Shown here one piece after another: positions 50,501 to 62,214 of a DNA stretch of 64,000 nucleotides. A program made the translations under genes and the position numbers. Every line of letters starts with the position of its first letter. The first letter of the stretch is position 1. This DNA is from Tetragonia tetragonoides (taxonomy: Eukaryota; Streptophyta; Magnoliopsida; Caryophyllales; Aizoaceae), in the NCBI GenBank assembly GCA_038025085.1, contig CM076152.1, positions 21,164,001-21,228,000 of the forward strand, read 5' to 3'. The notes beneath the pieces were generated by a model, which saw only the letters and a list, made by a program, of their open reading frames with translations, did not search any database and was not told the DNA's origin.

Positions 50501-52261
50501 AATAAGCTTCAACTCAAGCTTTTGAATGCATTTCCGCGTTTTAACAGTTCTTACGACTAGGGGGAAAGAGTTTGAGTTCTTTTGTGTTGAAAATAAAGAG
50601 AATGCAACCAGATTCTTTATTTGCATTCATTTAAGTAAGAAACTACACCAAGGATGTTTAAAAGTGCAAACAAACTTTAACTCAAACTTTTGACTGCATT
50701 TACGTGTTCTTACAGCTCATACGACTAGGGTGAAAGAGATTGAGTTCTTTTGTGTTGTATATTAAGAGAAAGCACCCCGATGCTTTGTTTGCATTCATTT
50801 GAGTGAGAAACTATACCAAGGATGTTTACAAGTACAAACAAGCTTCAACACAAGCTTTTGAATGCATTTACGGGTTTTAAGAGCTCTTAAGACTAGGGTG
50901 AAACAGATTGTGTTCCTTTGTGATGTATATTAAGAGAAAGCACCCAGATGCTTTGTTTGCATTCATTTGATTTGGAAACTACACCAAGGATGTTTACAAG
51001 TACAAACAAGCTTCAACTGCAGCTTTTGAATGCATTTACGCGTTTTAACAGCTCTTACTACTAGGGTGAAAGAGATTGAGTTCTTTTGTGTTAAAAATTA
51101 AGAAAAAGCACCTAAATGCTTTGTTTGCATTGATTTAAGTGAGAAACTATGCCAAGGATGTTGAAAAGTACAAACAAGCTGCAACTAAAACTTTTGAATG
51201 CATTTACGCGTTTTAAGAGCTCTTACGATTAGGGTGAAGGAGATTGAGTTCATTTGTGTTGTATATTAAAGAAAGCACCCAGATGCTTTATTTGCATACA
51301 TGTGAGTGATAAAATTACACCAAAGATGTTTACAAGTACAAACAAGCTTCACCTCAACCTTTTGAATGCATTTACCCGTTTGGAATTCATTTACGCGTTT
51401 TAACAGCTCTTACGACTACGGTGAAAGAGATTGAGTTCTTTTGTGTTGTATATTAAGAGAAAGCACCCAGATACTTTGTTTGCATTCATTTGAGTGAGAA
51501 ACTACACCAAGGATGTTTACAAGTACACACAAGCTTCAACTCAAGCTTTTGAATGCATTTACGCGTTCTATACGAATTTACGCGTTTTAACAGCTCTTAG
51601 GACTAGGGTGAAAGAGATTGAGTTCTTATGTGTTGTATATTAAGAGAAAGCACTCAGATACTTCGTTTGCATTGATTTGAGTGAGAAACTACCCCAAGAA
51701 TGTTTACAATTACAAAAAAGCTTCAACTCAAACTTTTGAATGCATTTACGCGTTTTGAATGCATTTACGCGTTTTAACAGCTCTTACGACTAGGGTGAAA
51801 GAGATTGAGTTCATTTGTGTTTTATATTAAAGAAAGCACCCAGATGCTTTGTTTGCATTAATTTGAGTGAGAAATTACACCAAGGATGTTTACAAGTACA
51901 AACAAGCTTCAACTTAAGCTTTTGAATGCATTTACGCGTTTTGAATGCATTTAAGCGTTTTAACAGCTCTTACGACTAGGGTGATAGAGATTGAGTTCTT
52001 TTGTGTTGTATATTAAGAGAAAGCACCCAGATACTTTGTTTTCATTCATTTGAGTGAGAAACTACACCAAGGATGTTTACAAGTACAAACAAGCTTCAAC
52101 TCAAGCTTTTGAATGCATTTACGCGTTTTGAATGCATTTACGCGTTTTGACAGCTCTTACGACTAGGGTGAAAGAGATTGAGTTCTTTTGTATTGTATAT
52201 TAAGAGAAAGCACCCAGATACTTTATTTGCATTCATTTAACTGCGAAACTACACCAAGGAT
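46594..52261 (+). repeat. Third copy of the 5.1-kb block with extra left flank
   Basis: Matches about 34271-39937 at an offset of 12323-12324 bp and copy 2 at 7208 bp. It has accumulated its own changes, for example near 49238, 49818, 50224 and 50606. It ends where GGACGTTTAAA in the others becomes GGATGTTTAAA followed by a different monomer. Confidence 0.85.
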
Positions 52262-55200
52262 GTTTAAAAGTACAAACAAGCTTCAACTCAAGCTTTTTAA
52301 TGCACTTACGCGTTTTAAATGCATTTATGCGTTTTGACAGCTCTTACGACTAGGGTGAAAGAGATTGAGTTCGTTTTTGTTGAAAATTAAGAGAAAGCAC
52401 CCAGATACTTTATTTGCATTCATTTAAGTGAGAAACAATACCAAGGATGTTTAAAAGTACAAACAAGCTTCAACTAAAGCTTTTGAATGCATTGACGCGT
52501 TTTAAATGCATTTACTCGTTTTAACAGCTCGTACTACTAGGGTGAAAGAGATTGAGTTCTTTTCTGTTTTATATTAAGAGAAAGCACCCAGATGCTTTGT
52601 TTGCATTCATTTGAGTGAGAAACTACACCAAGGATGTTTACAGGTACAAAAAAGCTTCATCACAAGCGTTTGAATGCATTTACGCATTTTGAATGCATTT
52701 ACGCGTTTTAACAGCTCTTACGACTAGGGTGAAAGAGATTGAGTTCATTTGTGTTGTATATTAAGAGAAAGCACCTAGATGCTTTGTTTGCATTCATTTG
52801 AGTGAGAAACTACACCAAGGATGTTTACAGGTACAAACAAGCTTCATCACAAGCTTTTGAATGCATTTACGCATTTTGAATGCATTTACGCGTTTTAACA
52901 GCTCTTACGACTAGGGTGAAAGAGATTGAGTTCATTTGTGTTGTATATTAAAAGAAAGCACCTAGATGCTTTGTTTGCATTCATTTGAGTGAGAAACTAC
53001 ACCAAGGATGTTTACAGGTACAAAAAAGCTTCAACTCAAGCTTTTGAATGCATTTACGCGTTTTAACAGCTCTTTCGACTAGGGTGAAAGAGATTCAGTT
53101 CATTTGTGTTGTATATTAAGAGAAAGCACCCAGATGCTTTGTTTGCATTCATTTGAGTGAGAAACTACACCAAGGATGTTTACAAGTACAAACAAGCTTC
53201 ATCACAAGCTTTTGAATGCATTTACGCATTTTGAATGCATTTACGCGTTTTAACAGCTCTTGCGACTAGGGTGAAAGAGATTGAGTTCATTTGTGTTGTA
53301 TATTAAGAGAAAGCACCTAGATGCTTTGTTTGCATTCATTTGAGTGAGAAACTACACCAAGGATGTTTACAGGTACAAAAAAGCTTCAACTCAAGCTTTT
53401 GAATGCATTTACGCGTTTTGAATGCATTTATGCGTTTTAACAGCTCTTACGACTAGGGTGAAAGAGATTGAGTTCTTTGGTGTTGTATATTAGGAGAAAG
53501 CACCCAGATGCTTTGTTTGCATTCATTTGAGTGAGAAACTACACCAAGGATGTCTAAATGTGCAAACAAGCTTTAACTCAAGCTTTTCAATGCATTTACG
53601 CGTTCTAACAGTTCTTGCGACTAGGGTGAAAGGGATTGAGTTCTTTTGTGTTGTATATTAAGAGAAAGCACCCAGATGCTTTGTTTGCATTCATTTGAGT
53701 GAAAAACTACACTAACGATGTTTACAAGTACAAACAAGTTTCAACTCAAGCTTTTGAATGCATTTACGCGTTTTGAATGCATTTACGCGTTTTAACAGCT
53801 CTCACGACTAGGGTGAAAGAGATTGAGTTCTTTCGTGTTCAAAATTAAGAGAATGCACCCAGATGTTTTATTTGCATTCCTTTAAGTGAGAAACTACACC
53901 AAGGATGTTTAAAAGTGCAAACAAGGTATAACTCAAGCTTTTGAATGCATTTATGCGTTCTAACAGCTCTTACGACTAGGGTGAAAGAGATTGAGTTCTT
54001 TTGTGTTGTATATCAAGAGAAAGCACCCCGATGCTTTGTTTGCATTCATTTGAGTGAGAAACTACACCAAAGATGTTTACAAGTACAAACAAGCTTCAAC
54101 TCAAGCTTTTGAATGCATTTACGGGTTTTAAGAGATGGAGTTCTTTTGAATGCATTTACAACTAGGGTGAAAGAGATGGAGTTCTTTTGTGTTGAAAATT
54201 AAGAGAAAGCACCCAGATGCTTTGTTTGCATTCATTTAAGTGAGAAACAATACCAAGGATGTTTAAAAGTACAAACAAGCTTCAACTAAAGCTTTTGAAT
54301 GCATTGACGCGTTTTAAATGCATTTACTCGTTTTAACAGCTCGTACTGCTAGGGTGAAAGAAATTGAGTTCTTATGTGTTGTATATTGAGAGAAAGCACC
54401 CAGATACTTTGTTTGCATTCATTTGAGTGAGAAACTACATTAAGCGTTTTGAATGCATTTACGCGTTCTAAAAGCTCTTACGACTAGGGTGAAAGAGATT
54501 GAGTTCTTTTGTGTTGTAAATTAGGAGAAAGCACCCAGATACTTTATTTGCATTCATTTAAGTGAGAAACTACACCAAGGATGTTTAAAAGTATAAACAA
54601 GCTTCAACTTAAGCTTTTGAATGCGTTTACGCATTTTGAATGCATTTACACGTTTTAACAGCTCTTATGACTAGGGTAAAAGAGATTGAGTTCTTATGTG
54701 TTGTATATTAAGAGAAAGCAACCAGATATTTTGTTTGCATTCATTTAAGTGAGAAACAACCCCAAGAATGTTTACAATTACAAACAAGCTTCAACTCAAA
54801 CTTTTGAATGCATTTACGCCTTTTAACAGCTCTTACGACTAGGGTGAAAGAGATTGAGTTCATTTGTGTTGTATATAAAGAGAAAGCACCCAGATACTTT
54901 GTTTACATTCATTTGAGTGAGAAACTACACCAAGGATGTTTACAAGTACCCACATGCTTCAACTCAAGCTTTTGAATGCATTTACGCGTTTTAAATGCAT
55001 TTACGCGTTTTAACAGCTCTTACGACTAGGGTAAAAGAGATTGAGTTCTTATGTGTTGTATATTAAGAGAAAGCAACCAGATACTTTGTTTGCATTCATT
55101 TGAGTGAGAAACTACCCCAAGAATGTTTACAATTACAAACAAGCTTCAACTCAAACTTTTGAATGCATTTACGAGTTTTAACAGCTCTTACGACTAGGGT

Positions 55201-55761
55201 GAAAGAGATTGAGTTCATTTGTGTTGTATATTAAAGAAAGCACCCAGATGCTTTGTTTGCATTAATTTGAGTGAGAAATTACAACAAGGATGTTTACAAG
55301 TACAAACAAGCTTCAACTTAAGCTTTTGAATGCATTTAAGCGTTTTAACAGCTCTTACGACTAGGGTGAAAGAGATTGAGTTCTTTTGTGTTGTATATTA
55401 TGAGAAAGCAACCATATACTTTATTTTCATTCATTTGAGTGAGAAACTACACCAAGGATGTTTACAAGTACAAACAAGCTTCAACTCAAGCTTTTGAATG
55501 CATTTACGCGTTTTGAATGCATTTACACGTTTTAACAGCTCTTACGACTAGGTTGAAAGCGATTGTGTTCATTTGTGTTGTATATTAAAAGAAAGCACCA
55601 GGATGCTTTGTTTGCATTCATTTGAGTGAGAAACTACACCAAGGATGTTTACAAGTACAAACAAGCTTCAACTCAAGCTTTTGAATGCATTTACGCATTT
55701 TGAATGCATTTACGCGTTTTAACAGCTCTTACGACTAGGGTGAAAGAGGTTGAGTTCATTT
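52262..55761 (+). repeat. Mixed satellite segment
   Basis: Monomers with ACAGGTACAAAAAAGC and CTTCATCACAAGC alternate at 52.6-53.4 kb. A disrupted monomer at 54120-54180 repeats AGAGATGGAGTTCTTTTG within itself. A deletion monomer has its junction at 54439/54440. Confidence 0.7.
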
Positions 55762-57258
55762 GTGTTCTATATTAAGAGAAAGCACCCAGATGCTTTGTTT
55801 GTATTCATTTGAGTGAGAAGCTACACCAAGGATGTTTACAGGTACAAAAAAGCTTCAACTCAAGCTTTTGAATGCATTTACGCGTTTGGAATGTATTTAT
55901 GCGTTTTAACAGCTCTTATGACAAGGGTGAAAGAGATTGAGTTCATTTGTGTTGTATATGAAGAGAAAGCACCCAGATGCTTTGTTTGCATTCATTTGAG
56001 TGAGAAACTACACCAAGGATGTTTACAAGTACAAACAAGCTTCAACTCAAGCTTTTGAATGCATTTACGCATTTTGAATGCATTTACGCATTTTAACAGC
56101 TCTTACGACTAGGGTGAAAGAAGTTGAGTTCATTTGTGTTCTATATTAAGAGAAAGCACCCAGATGCTTTGTTTGTATTCATTTGAGTGAGAAAGTACAC
56201 CAAGGATGTTTACAGGTACAGAAAAAGCTTCAACTCAAGCTTTTGAATGCATTTACGCGTTTGGAATGTATTTATGGGTTTTAACAGCTCTTACGACTAG
56301 TGTGAAAGAGATTGAGTTCATTTGTGTTGTATATTAAGAGAAAGCACCCAGATGCTTTGTTTGCATTCATTTGAGTGAGAAACCACACCAAGGATGTTTA
56401 CAAGTACAAACAAGCTTCAACTCAAGCTTTTGAATGCATTTACGCATTTTGAATGCATTTACGCGTTTTAACAGCTCTTACGACTAGGGTGAAAGAGGTT
56501 GAGTTCAATTGTGTTCTATATTAAGAGAAAGCACCCAGATGCTTTGTTTGTATTCATTTGAGTGAGAAACTACACCAAGGATGTTTACAGGTACAAAAAA
56601 GCTTCAACTCAAGCTTTTGAATGCATTTACGCATTTGGAATGTATTTATGCGTTTTAACAGCTCTTATGACAAGGGTGCAAGAGATTGAGTTCATTTGTG
56701 TTGTATATTAAGAGAAAGCACCCTGATGCTTTGTTTGCATTCATTTGAGTGAGAAACGACACCAAGGATGTTTACAAGTACAAACAAGCTTCAACTCAAG
56801 CTTTTGAACGCATTTACGCATTTTGAATGCATTTACGCGTTTTAACAGCTCTTACGACTAGGGTGAAAGAAGTTGAGTTCATTTGTGTTCTATATTAAGG
56901 GAAAGCACCCAGATGCTTTGTTTGTATTCTTTTGAGTGAGAAACTACACCAAGGATGTTTACAGGTACAAAAAAGCTTCAACTCAAGCTTTTGAATGCAT
57001 TTACGCGTTTGGAATGTATTTATGCGTTTTAACAGCTCTTACGACTAGGGTGAAAGAGATTGAGTTCATTTGTGTTGTATATTATGAGAAAGCACCCAAA
57101 TGCTTTGTTTGCATTCATTTGAGTGAGAAACTACACCAAGGATGTTTACAGGTACAAAAAAGCTTCAACTCAAGCTTTTGAATGCATTTACGCGCTTTGA
57201 ATGCATTTATGCGTTTTAACAGCTCTTACGACTAGGATGAAAGATATTGAGTTCTTTG
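55762..57258 (+). repeat. 374-bp dimeric higher-order repeat, four copies
   Basis: The marker GTGTTCTATATTA occurs at 55762, 56136, 56511 and 56885 (spacings 374, 375 and 374). Each dimer pairs a monomer with GTTTGGAATGTATTTATG with one carrying the ordinary CATTTTGAATGCATTTACG form. Confidence 0.88.
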
Positions 57259-58202
57259 GTGTTGTATATTAAGAGAAAGCACCCAGATGCTTTGTTTGCA
57301 TTCATTTGAGTGAGAAACTACACCAAGGATGTCTAAATGTGCAAACAAGCTTTAACTCAAGCTTTTGAATGCATTTACGCGTTCTAACAGCTCTTACGAA
57401 AGGGATTGAGTTCTTTTGTGTTGTATATTAAGAGAAAGCACCCAGATGCTTTGTTTGCATTCATTTGAGTGAGAAACTACACTAAGGATGTTTACAAGTA
57501 CAAACAAGTTTCAACTCAAGCTTTTGAATGCATTTACGCGTTTTAACAGCTCTTACAACTAGGGTGAAAGAGATTTAGTTCTTTTGTGTTCAAAATTAAG
57601 AGAATGCACCCAGATGCTTTATTTGCATTCCTTTAAGTGAGAAACTACACCAAGGATGTTTAAAAGTGCAAACAAGCTTTAACTCAAGCTTTTGAATGCA
57701 TTGACGCGTTTTGAATGCATTTACGCGTTTTAACATCTCGTACTACTAGGGTGAAAGAGATTGAGTGCTTATGTGTTGTATATTAAGAGAAAGCACCCAG
57801 ATACTTTGTTTGCATTCATTTGAGTGAGAAACTACATTAAGCGTTTTGAATGCATTTACGCGTTCTAAAAGCTCTTACGACTAGGGTGAAAGAGATTGAG
57901 TTCTTTTGTGTTGTAAATTAAGAGAAAGCACCCAGATACTTTATTTACATTCATTTAAGTGAGAAACTACAGCAAGGATGTTTAAAAGTATAAACAAGCT
58001 TCAACTTAAGCTTTTGAATATTTTTACGTGTTTTGAATGCATTTACACGTTTCAACAGCTCTTATGACTATGGTGAAAGAGATTGAGTTCTTTTGTGTTG
58101 TATATTAAGAGAAAGCACCCAGATACTTTGTTTGCATTCATTTGAGTGTGAAACTACACCAAGGATGTTTACAAGTACAAACAAGCTTCAACTGAAGCTT
58201 TT

Positions 58203-58250
58203 GAATGCATTTACGCGTTTTAACAGCTGTTAAAACGCGTAAATGCATTC
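58203..58250. repeat. 48-bp perfect palindrome at the satellite orientation switch
   Basis: The centre is between 58226 and 58227 (AACAGCTGTT). Each arm is one 19-mer module plus TTTTAACAG, pairing 58203-58226 with 58227-58250. Left of it monomers read on the plus strand, right of it on the minus strand. The two sides are not mirror images beyond about 25 bp per arm: the left monomer has one 19-mer module, the right has two. Confidence 0.95.
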
Positions 58251-58773
58251 TAAACGCGTAAATGAATTCAAAAGCTTGAGTTGAAGCTTGTTTGTACTTG
58301 TAAGCATCCTTGGTGTAGTTTCTCACTCAAACGAATTCAAACAAAGTATCTGGGTGTTTTCTCTTAACATACAACAAAAAAGAATTCAATCTCTTTCACC
58401 CTAGTCGTAAGAGCTGTTAAAACGTGTAAATGTATTCAAAACGCGTAAAAATACATTCAAAATCTTGAGCTGAAGCTTGTTTGTACTTCTAAACATCCTT
58501 GGTGTAGTTTCGCACTTAAATGAATGCAAGTAAAGCATCTGGGTGCATTCTCTTAATTTTCAACACAAAAGAACTCAATCTCTTTCACCCTAGTCGTAAG
58601 AGCTGTTAAAACGCGTAAATGTATTCTAAACGCGTAAATGCATTCAAAAGCTTGAGTTGAAGCTTGTTTGTACTTGTCAAAATCCTTGGTGTAGTTTCTC
58701 ACTCAAATGAATGCCAACAAAGTATCTGGATGCTTTCTCTTAATATACAACACAAAAGAACTCAATCTCTTTC

Positions 58774-60300
58774 ACCCTTGATATAAGAGCTGTTAAAACG
58801 CGTAAATGTATTCAAAATGCGTAAATGCATTTAAAAGCTTGAATTGAAGCTTGTTTGTACTTTTAAACATCCTTTGTGTTGTTTCACACTTAAATGAATG
58901 CAAATAAAGCATCTGGGTGCATTCACTTAATTTTCAACACAAAAGAACTCAATCTCTTTCACCCTAGTCGTAAGAGCTGTTAAAATGCATAAATGCATTC
59001 TAAACGCGTAAATGCATTCAAAAGTTTGAGTTGAAGCTTGTTTGTACTTGTAAACATCCTTGGTGTAGTTTCCCACTCAAATGAATGCAAACAAAGTATC
59101 TGGGTGCTTTCTCTTCATATACAACACAAAAGAACTCAATCTCTTTCACCCTAGTCGTAAGAGCTGTTAGAGCGCGTAAATGCATTCAAAACGCGTAAAT
59201 GCATTCAAAATGCGTAAATGCGTTCAAAAGCTTGAGTTGAATCTTGTTTGTACTTTTAAACATCCTTGGTGTAGTTTCTCACTCAAATGAATGCAAACAA
59301 AGCATCTGGGTGCTTTCTCTTAATATACAACACAAATGAACTCAATCTCTTTCACCCTTGTCGTAAGAGCTGTTAAAACGCGTAAATGCATTCAAAACAT
59401 GTAAATGCGTTAAAAAGCTTGCGTTGAAGCTTGTATGTACTTGTAAACATCCTTGGCGTAGTTTCTCACTCAAATGAAAGCAAACAAAGCATCTGGGTGC
59501 TTTCTCTTAATATACAACACAAAAGAACTCAATCTCTTTCACCCTTGATATAAGAGCTGTTAAATCGCGTAAATGTATTCAAAATGCGTAAATGCATTTA
59601 AAAGCTTGAATTGAAGCTTGTTTGTACTTTTAAACATCCTTTGTGTTGTTTCACACTTAAATGAATGCAAATAAAGCATCTGGGTGCGTTCACTTAATTT
59701 TCAACACAAAAGAACTCAATCTCTTTCACCCTAGTCGTAAGAACTGTTAAAATGCGTAAATGCATTCTAAACGCGTAAATGCATTCAAAAGTTTGAGTTG
59801 TAGCTTGTTTGTACTTGTAAACATCCTTGGTGTAGTTTCCCACTCAAATGAATGCAAACAAAGTATCTGGGTGCTTTCTCTTCATATACAACACAAAAGA
59901 ACTCAATCTCTTTCACCCTAATCGTAAGAGCTGTTAGAGCGCGTAAATGCATTCAAGACGCGTAAATGCATTCAAAGCGCGTAAATGCGTTCAAAAGCTT
60001 GAGTTGAATCTTGTTTGTACTTTTAAACATCCTTGGTGTAGTTTCTCACTCAAATGAATGCAAACAAAGCATCTGGGTGCTTTCTCTTAATATACAACAC
60101 AAATGAACTCAATCTCTTTCACCCTTGTCGTAAGAGCTATTAAAACGCGTAAATGCATTCAAAACATGTAAATGCGTTAAAAAGCTTTCGTTGAAGCTTG
60201 TATGTACTTGTAAACATCCTTGGCGTAGTTTCTCACTCAAATGAAAGCAAACAAAGCATCTGGGTGCTTTCTCTTAATATACAACACAAAAGAACTCAAT
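58774..60300 (-). repeat. 767-bp four-monomer higher-order repeat
   Basis: ACCCTTGATATAAGAGC occurs at 58774 and 59541, 767 bp apart, exactly three 187-bp monomers plus one 206-bp monomer. The order (GATATAAG monomer, AATGC-variant, triple-module, ACATGTAAATGCG variant) is kept in both units. Confidence 0.85.
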
Positions 60301-62214
60301 ATCTTTCCCCCTAGTCGTAAGAGCTGTTAAAATGCGTAAATGCATTTAAAACGCGTAAATGCATTCAAATGCTTGAGTTGAAACTTGTTTGTACTATTAA
60401 ACATCCTTAGTGTAGTTTCCCACTCAAATGAATGCAAACAAAGTATCTGGGTGCTTTCTCTTAGTATAAAACACAAAAGAACTCAATCTCTTTCACCCTA
60501 GTTGTAAGAGCTGTTAAAACGCGTAAATGCATTCAAAAGCTTGAGTTGAAGCTTGTTTGTACTTTTAAACATCCTTGGTGTAGTTTCCCTCTCAAGTGAA
60601 TGCAAAGAAAGTATCTGGGTGCTTTCTCTTAATATACAACACAAAGATCTCAATATCTTTCACCCTAGTCGTTAAAGCTGTTAGAACACGTAAATGAATT
60701 TAAAACGTGTAAATGCATTCAAAAGCTTGAGTTGAAGCTTGTTTGCACTTTTAAACATCCTTGGTGTAGTTTCTCACTTAAATGAATGCAAATAAAGCAT
60801 CTGGGTGCATTCTCTTAAATTTCAACACAAAAGAACTCAATCTCTTTCACCCTAGTCATAAGAGCTGTTAAAACGCGTAAATGCATTCTAAACGCGTAAA
60901 TGCATTCAAATGCTTGAGTTGAAGCTTGTTTGTACTTGTAAATATCCTTGGTGTAGTTTCTCACGCAAATGAATGCAAACAAAGCAACTGGGTGCTTTCT
61001 GTTAATATAAAACACAAATGAACTCAATCTCTTCCACCCTAGTCCTAAGAGCTTTTAAAACGCGTAAATGCATTCAAAAGCTTGAGTTGAAGCTCGTTTG
61101 TACTTGTAAACATCCTTGGCGTAGTTTCTCACTCAAATGAATGCAAATAAAGTATCTTGGTGCTTTCTCTTAATATACAACTCAAAAGAACTCAATCTCT
61201 TTCACCCTAGTCATAAGAGCTGTTAAAACGCGTAAATGCATTCAAAACGCGTAAATACATTCAAAAGCTTGAGTTGAAGCTTGTTTGTACTTTTAAACAT
61301 CCTTGGTGTAGTTTCACACTTAAATGAATGCAAATAAAGCATCTGGGTGCATTCTCTTAATTTTCAACACAAAAGAACTCTATCTCTTTCACCCTAGTCG
61401 TAAGAGAACTAAAAACACGTAAATGCATTCAAAATGCGTAAATGCATTCAAAAGCATGAGTTGAAGCTTGTTTGTACTTTTAAACATCCTTAGTGTAGTT
61501 TCCCACTCAAATGAATGCAAACAAAGTATCTGGGTGCTTTCTCTTAATATACAAAACAAAAGAACTCAATCTCTTTCACCCTAGTCGTAAGAGCTGTTAG
61601 AACGCGTAAATGCATTCAAAAGCTTGAGTTGAAGCTCGTTTGCACTTTTAAACATCCTTGGTATAGTTTCTCACTTAAATGAATGCAAATAAAGCATCAG
61701 GGTGCATTCTCTTAATTTTCAACACAAAAGAACTCAATATCTTTTACCCTCGTCGTAAGAGCTGTTAAAACGCGTAAATGCATTCAAAACGCGTAAACAC
61801 ATTCAAAAGCTTGAGTTGAAGCTTGTTTGTACTTGTAAACATCCTTGGTGTATTTTCTCACTCAAATGAATGCAAACAAAGCATCTGGGTGCATTCTCTT
61901 AATATACAACACAAAAGAACTCAATCTCTTTCACCCTAGTCGTAAGAGCTGTTAAAACGCGTAAATGCATTCACAAGCTTGAGTTGAAGCTTGTTTGTAC
62001 TTGTAAACATCCTTGGTGTAGTTTCTCACTCAAATGAAATCAAACAAAGCATCTGGGTGCTTTCTGTTAATATACAACCCAAAAGAACTCAATGTCTTTC
62101 ACCCTAGTCGTAAGAGCTGTTAAAATTCGTAAATGCATTCAAAACGCGTAAATGCATTCAAAAACTTGAGTTGAAGCTTGTTTATACTTTTAAACATCCT
62201 TGGTGTAGTTTCCC
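59281..62214 (-). repeat. 2934-bp satellite block, copy 1
   Basis: About 16 monomers. Repeated from 62215 at +2934, checked at 59375, 59521 and 60815. Confidence 0.88.

Noticed and set aside
58138..58326. Open frame crossing the orientation switch
   Set aside because: It is created by joining two satellite strands at the palindrome and has no coding features.
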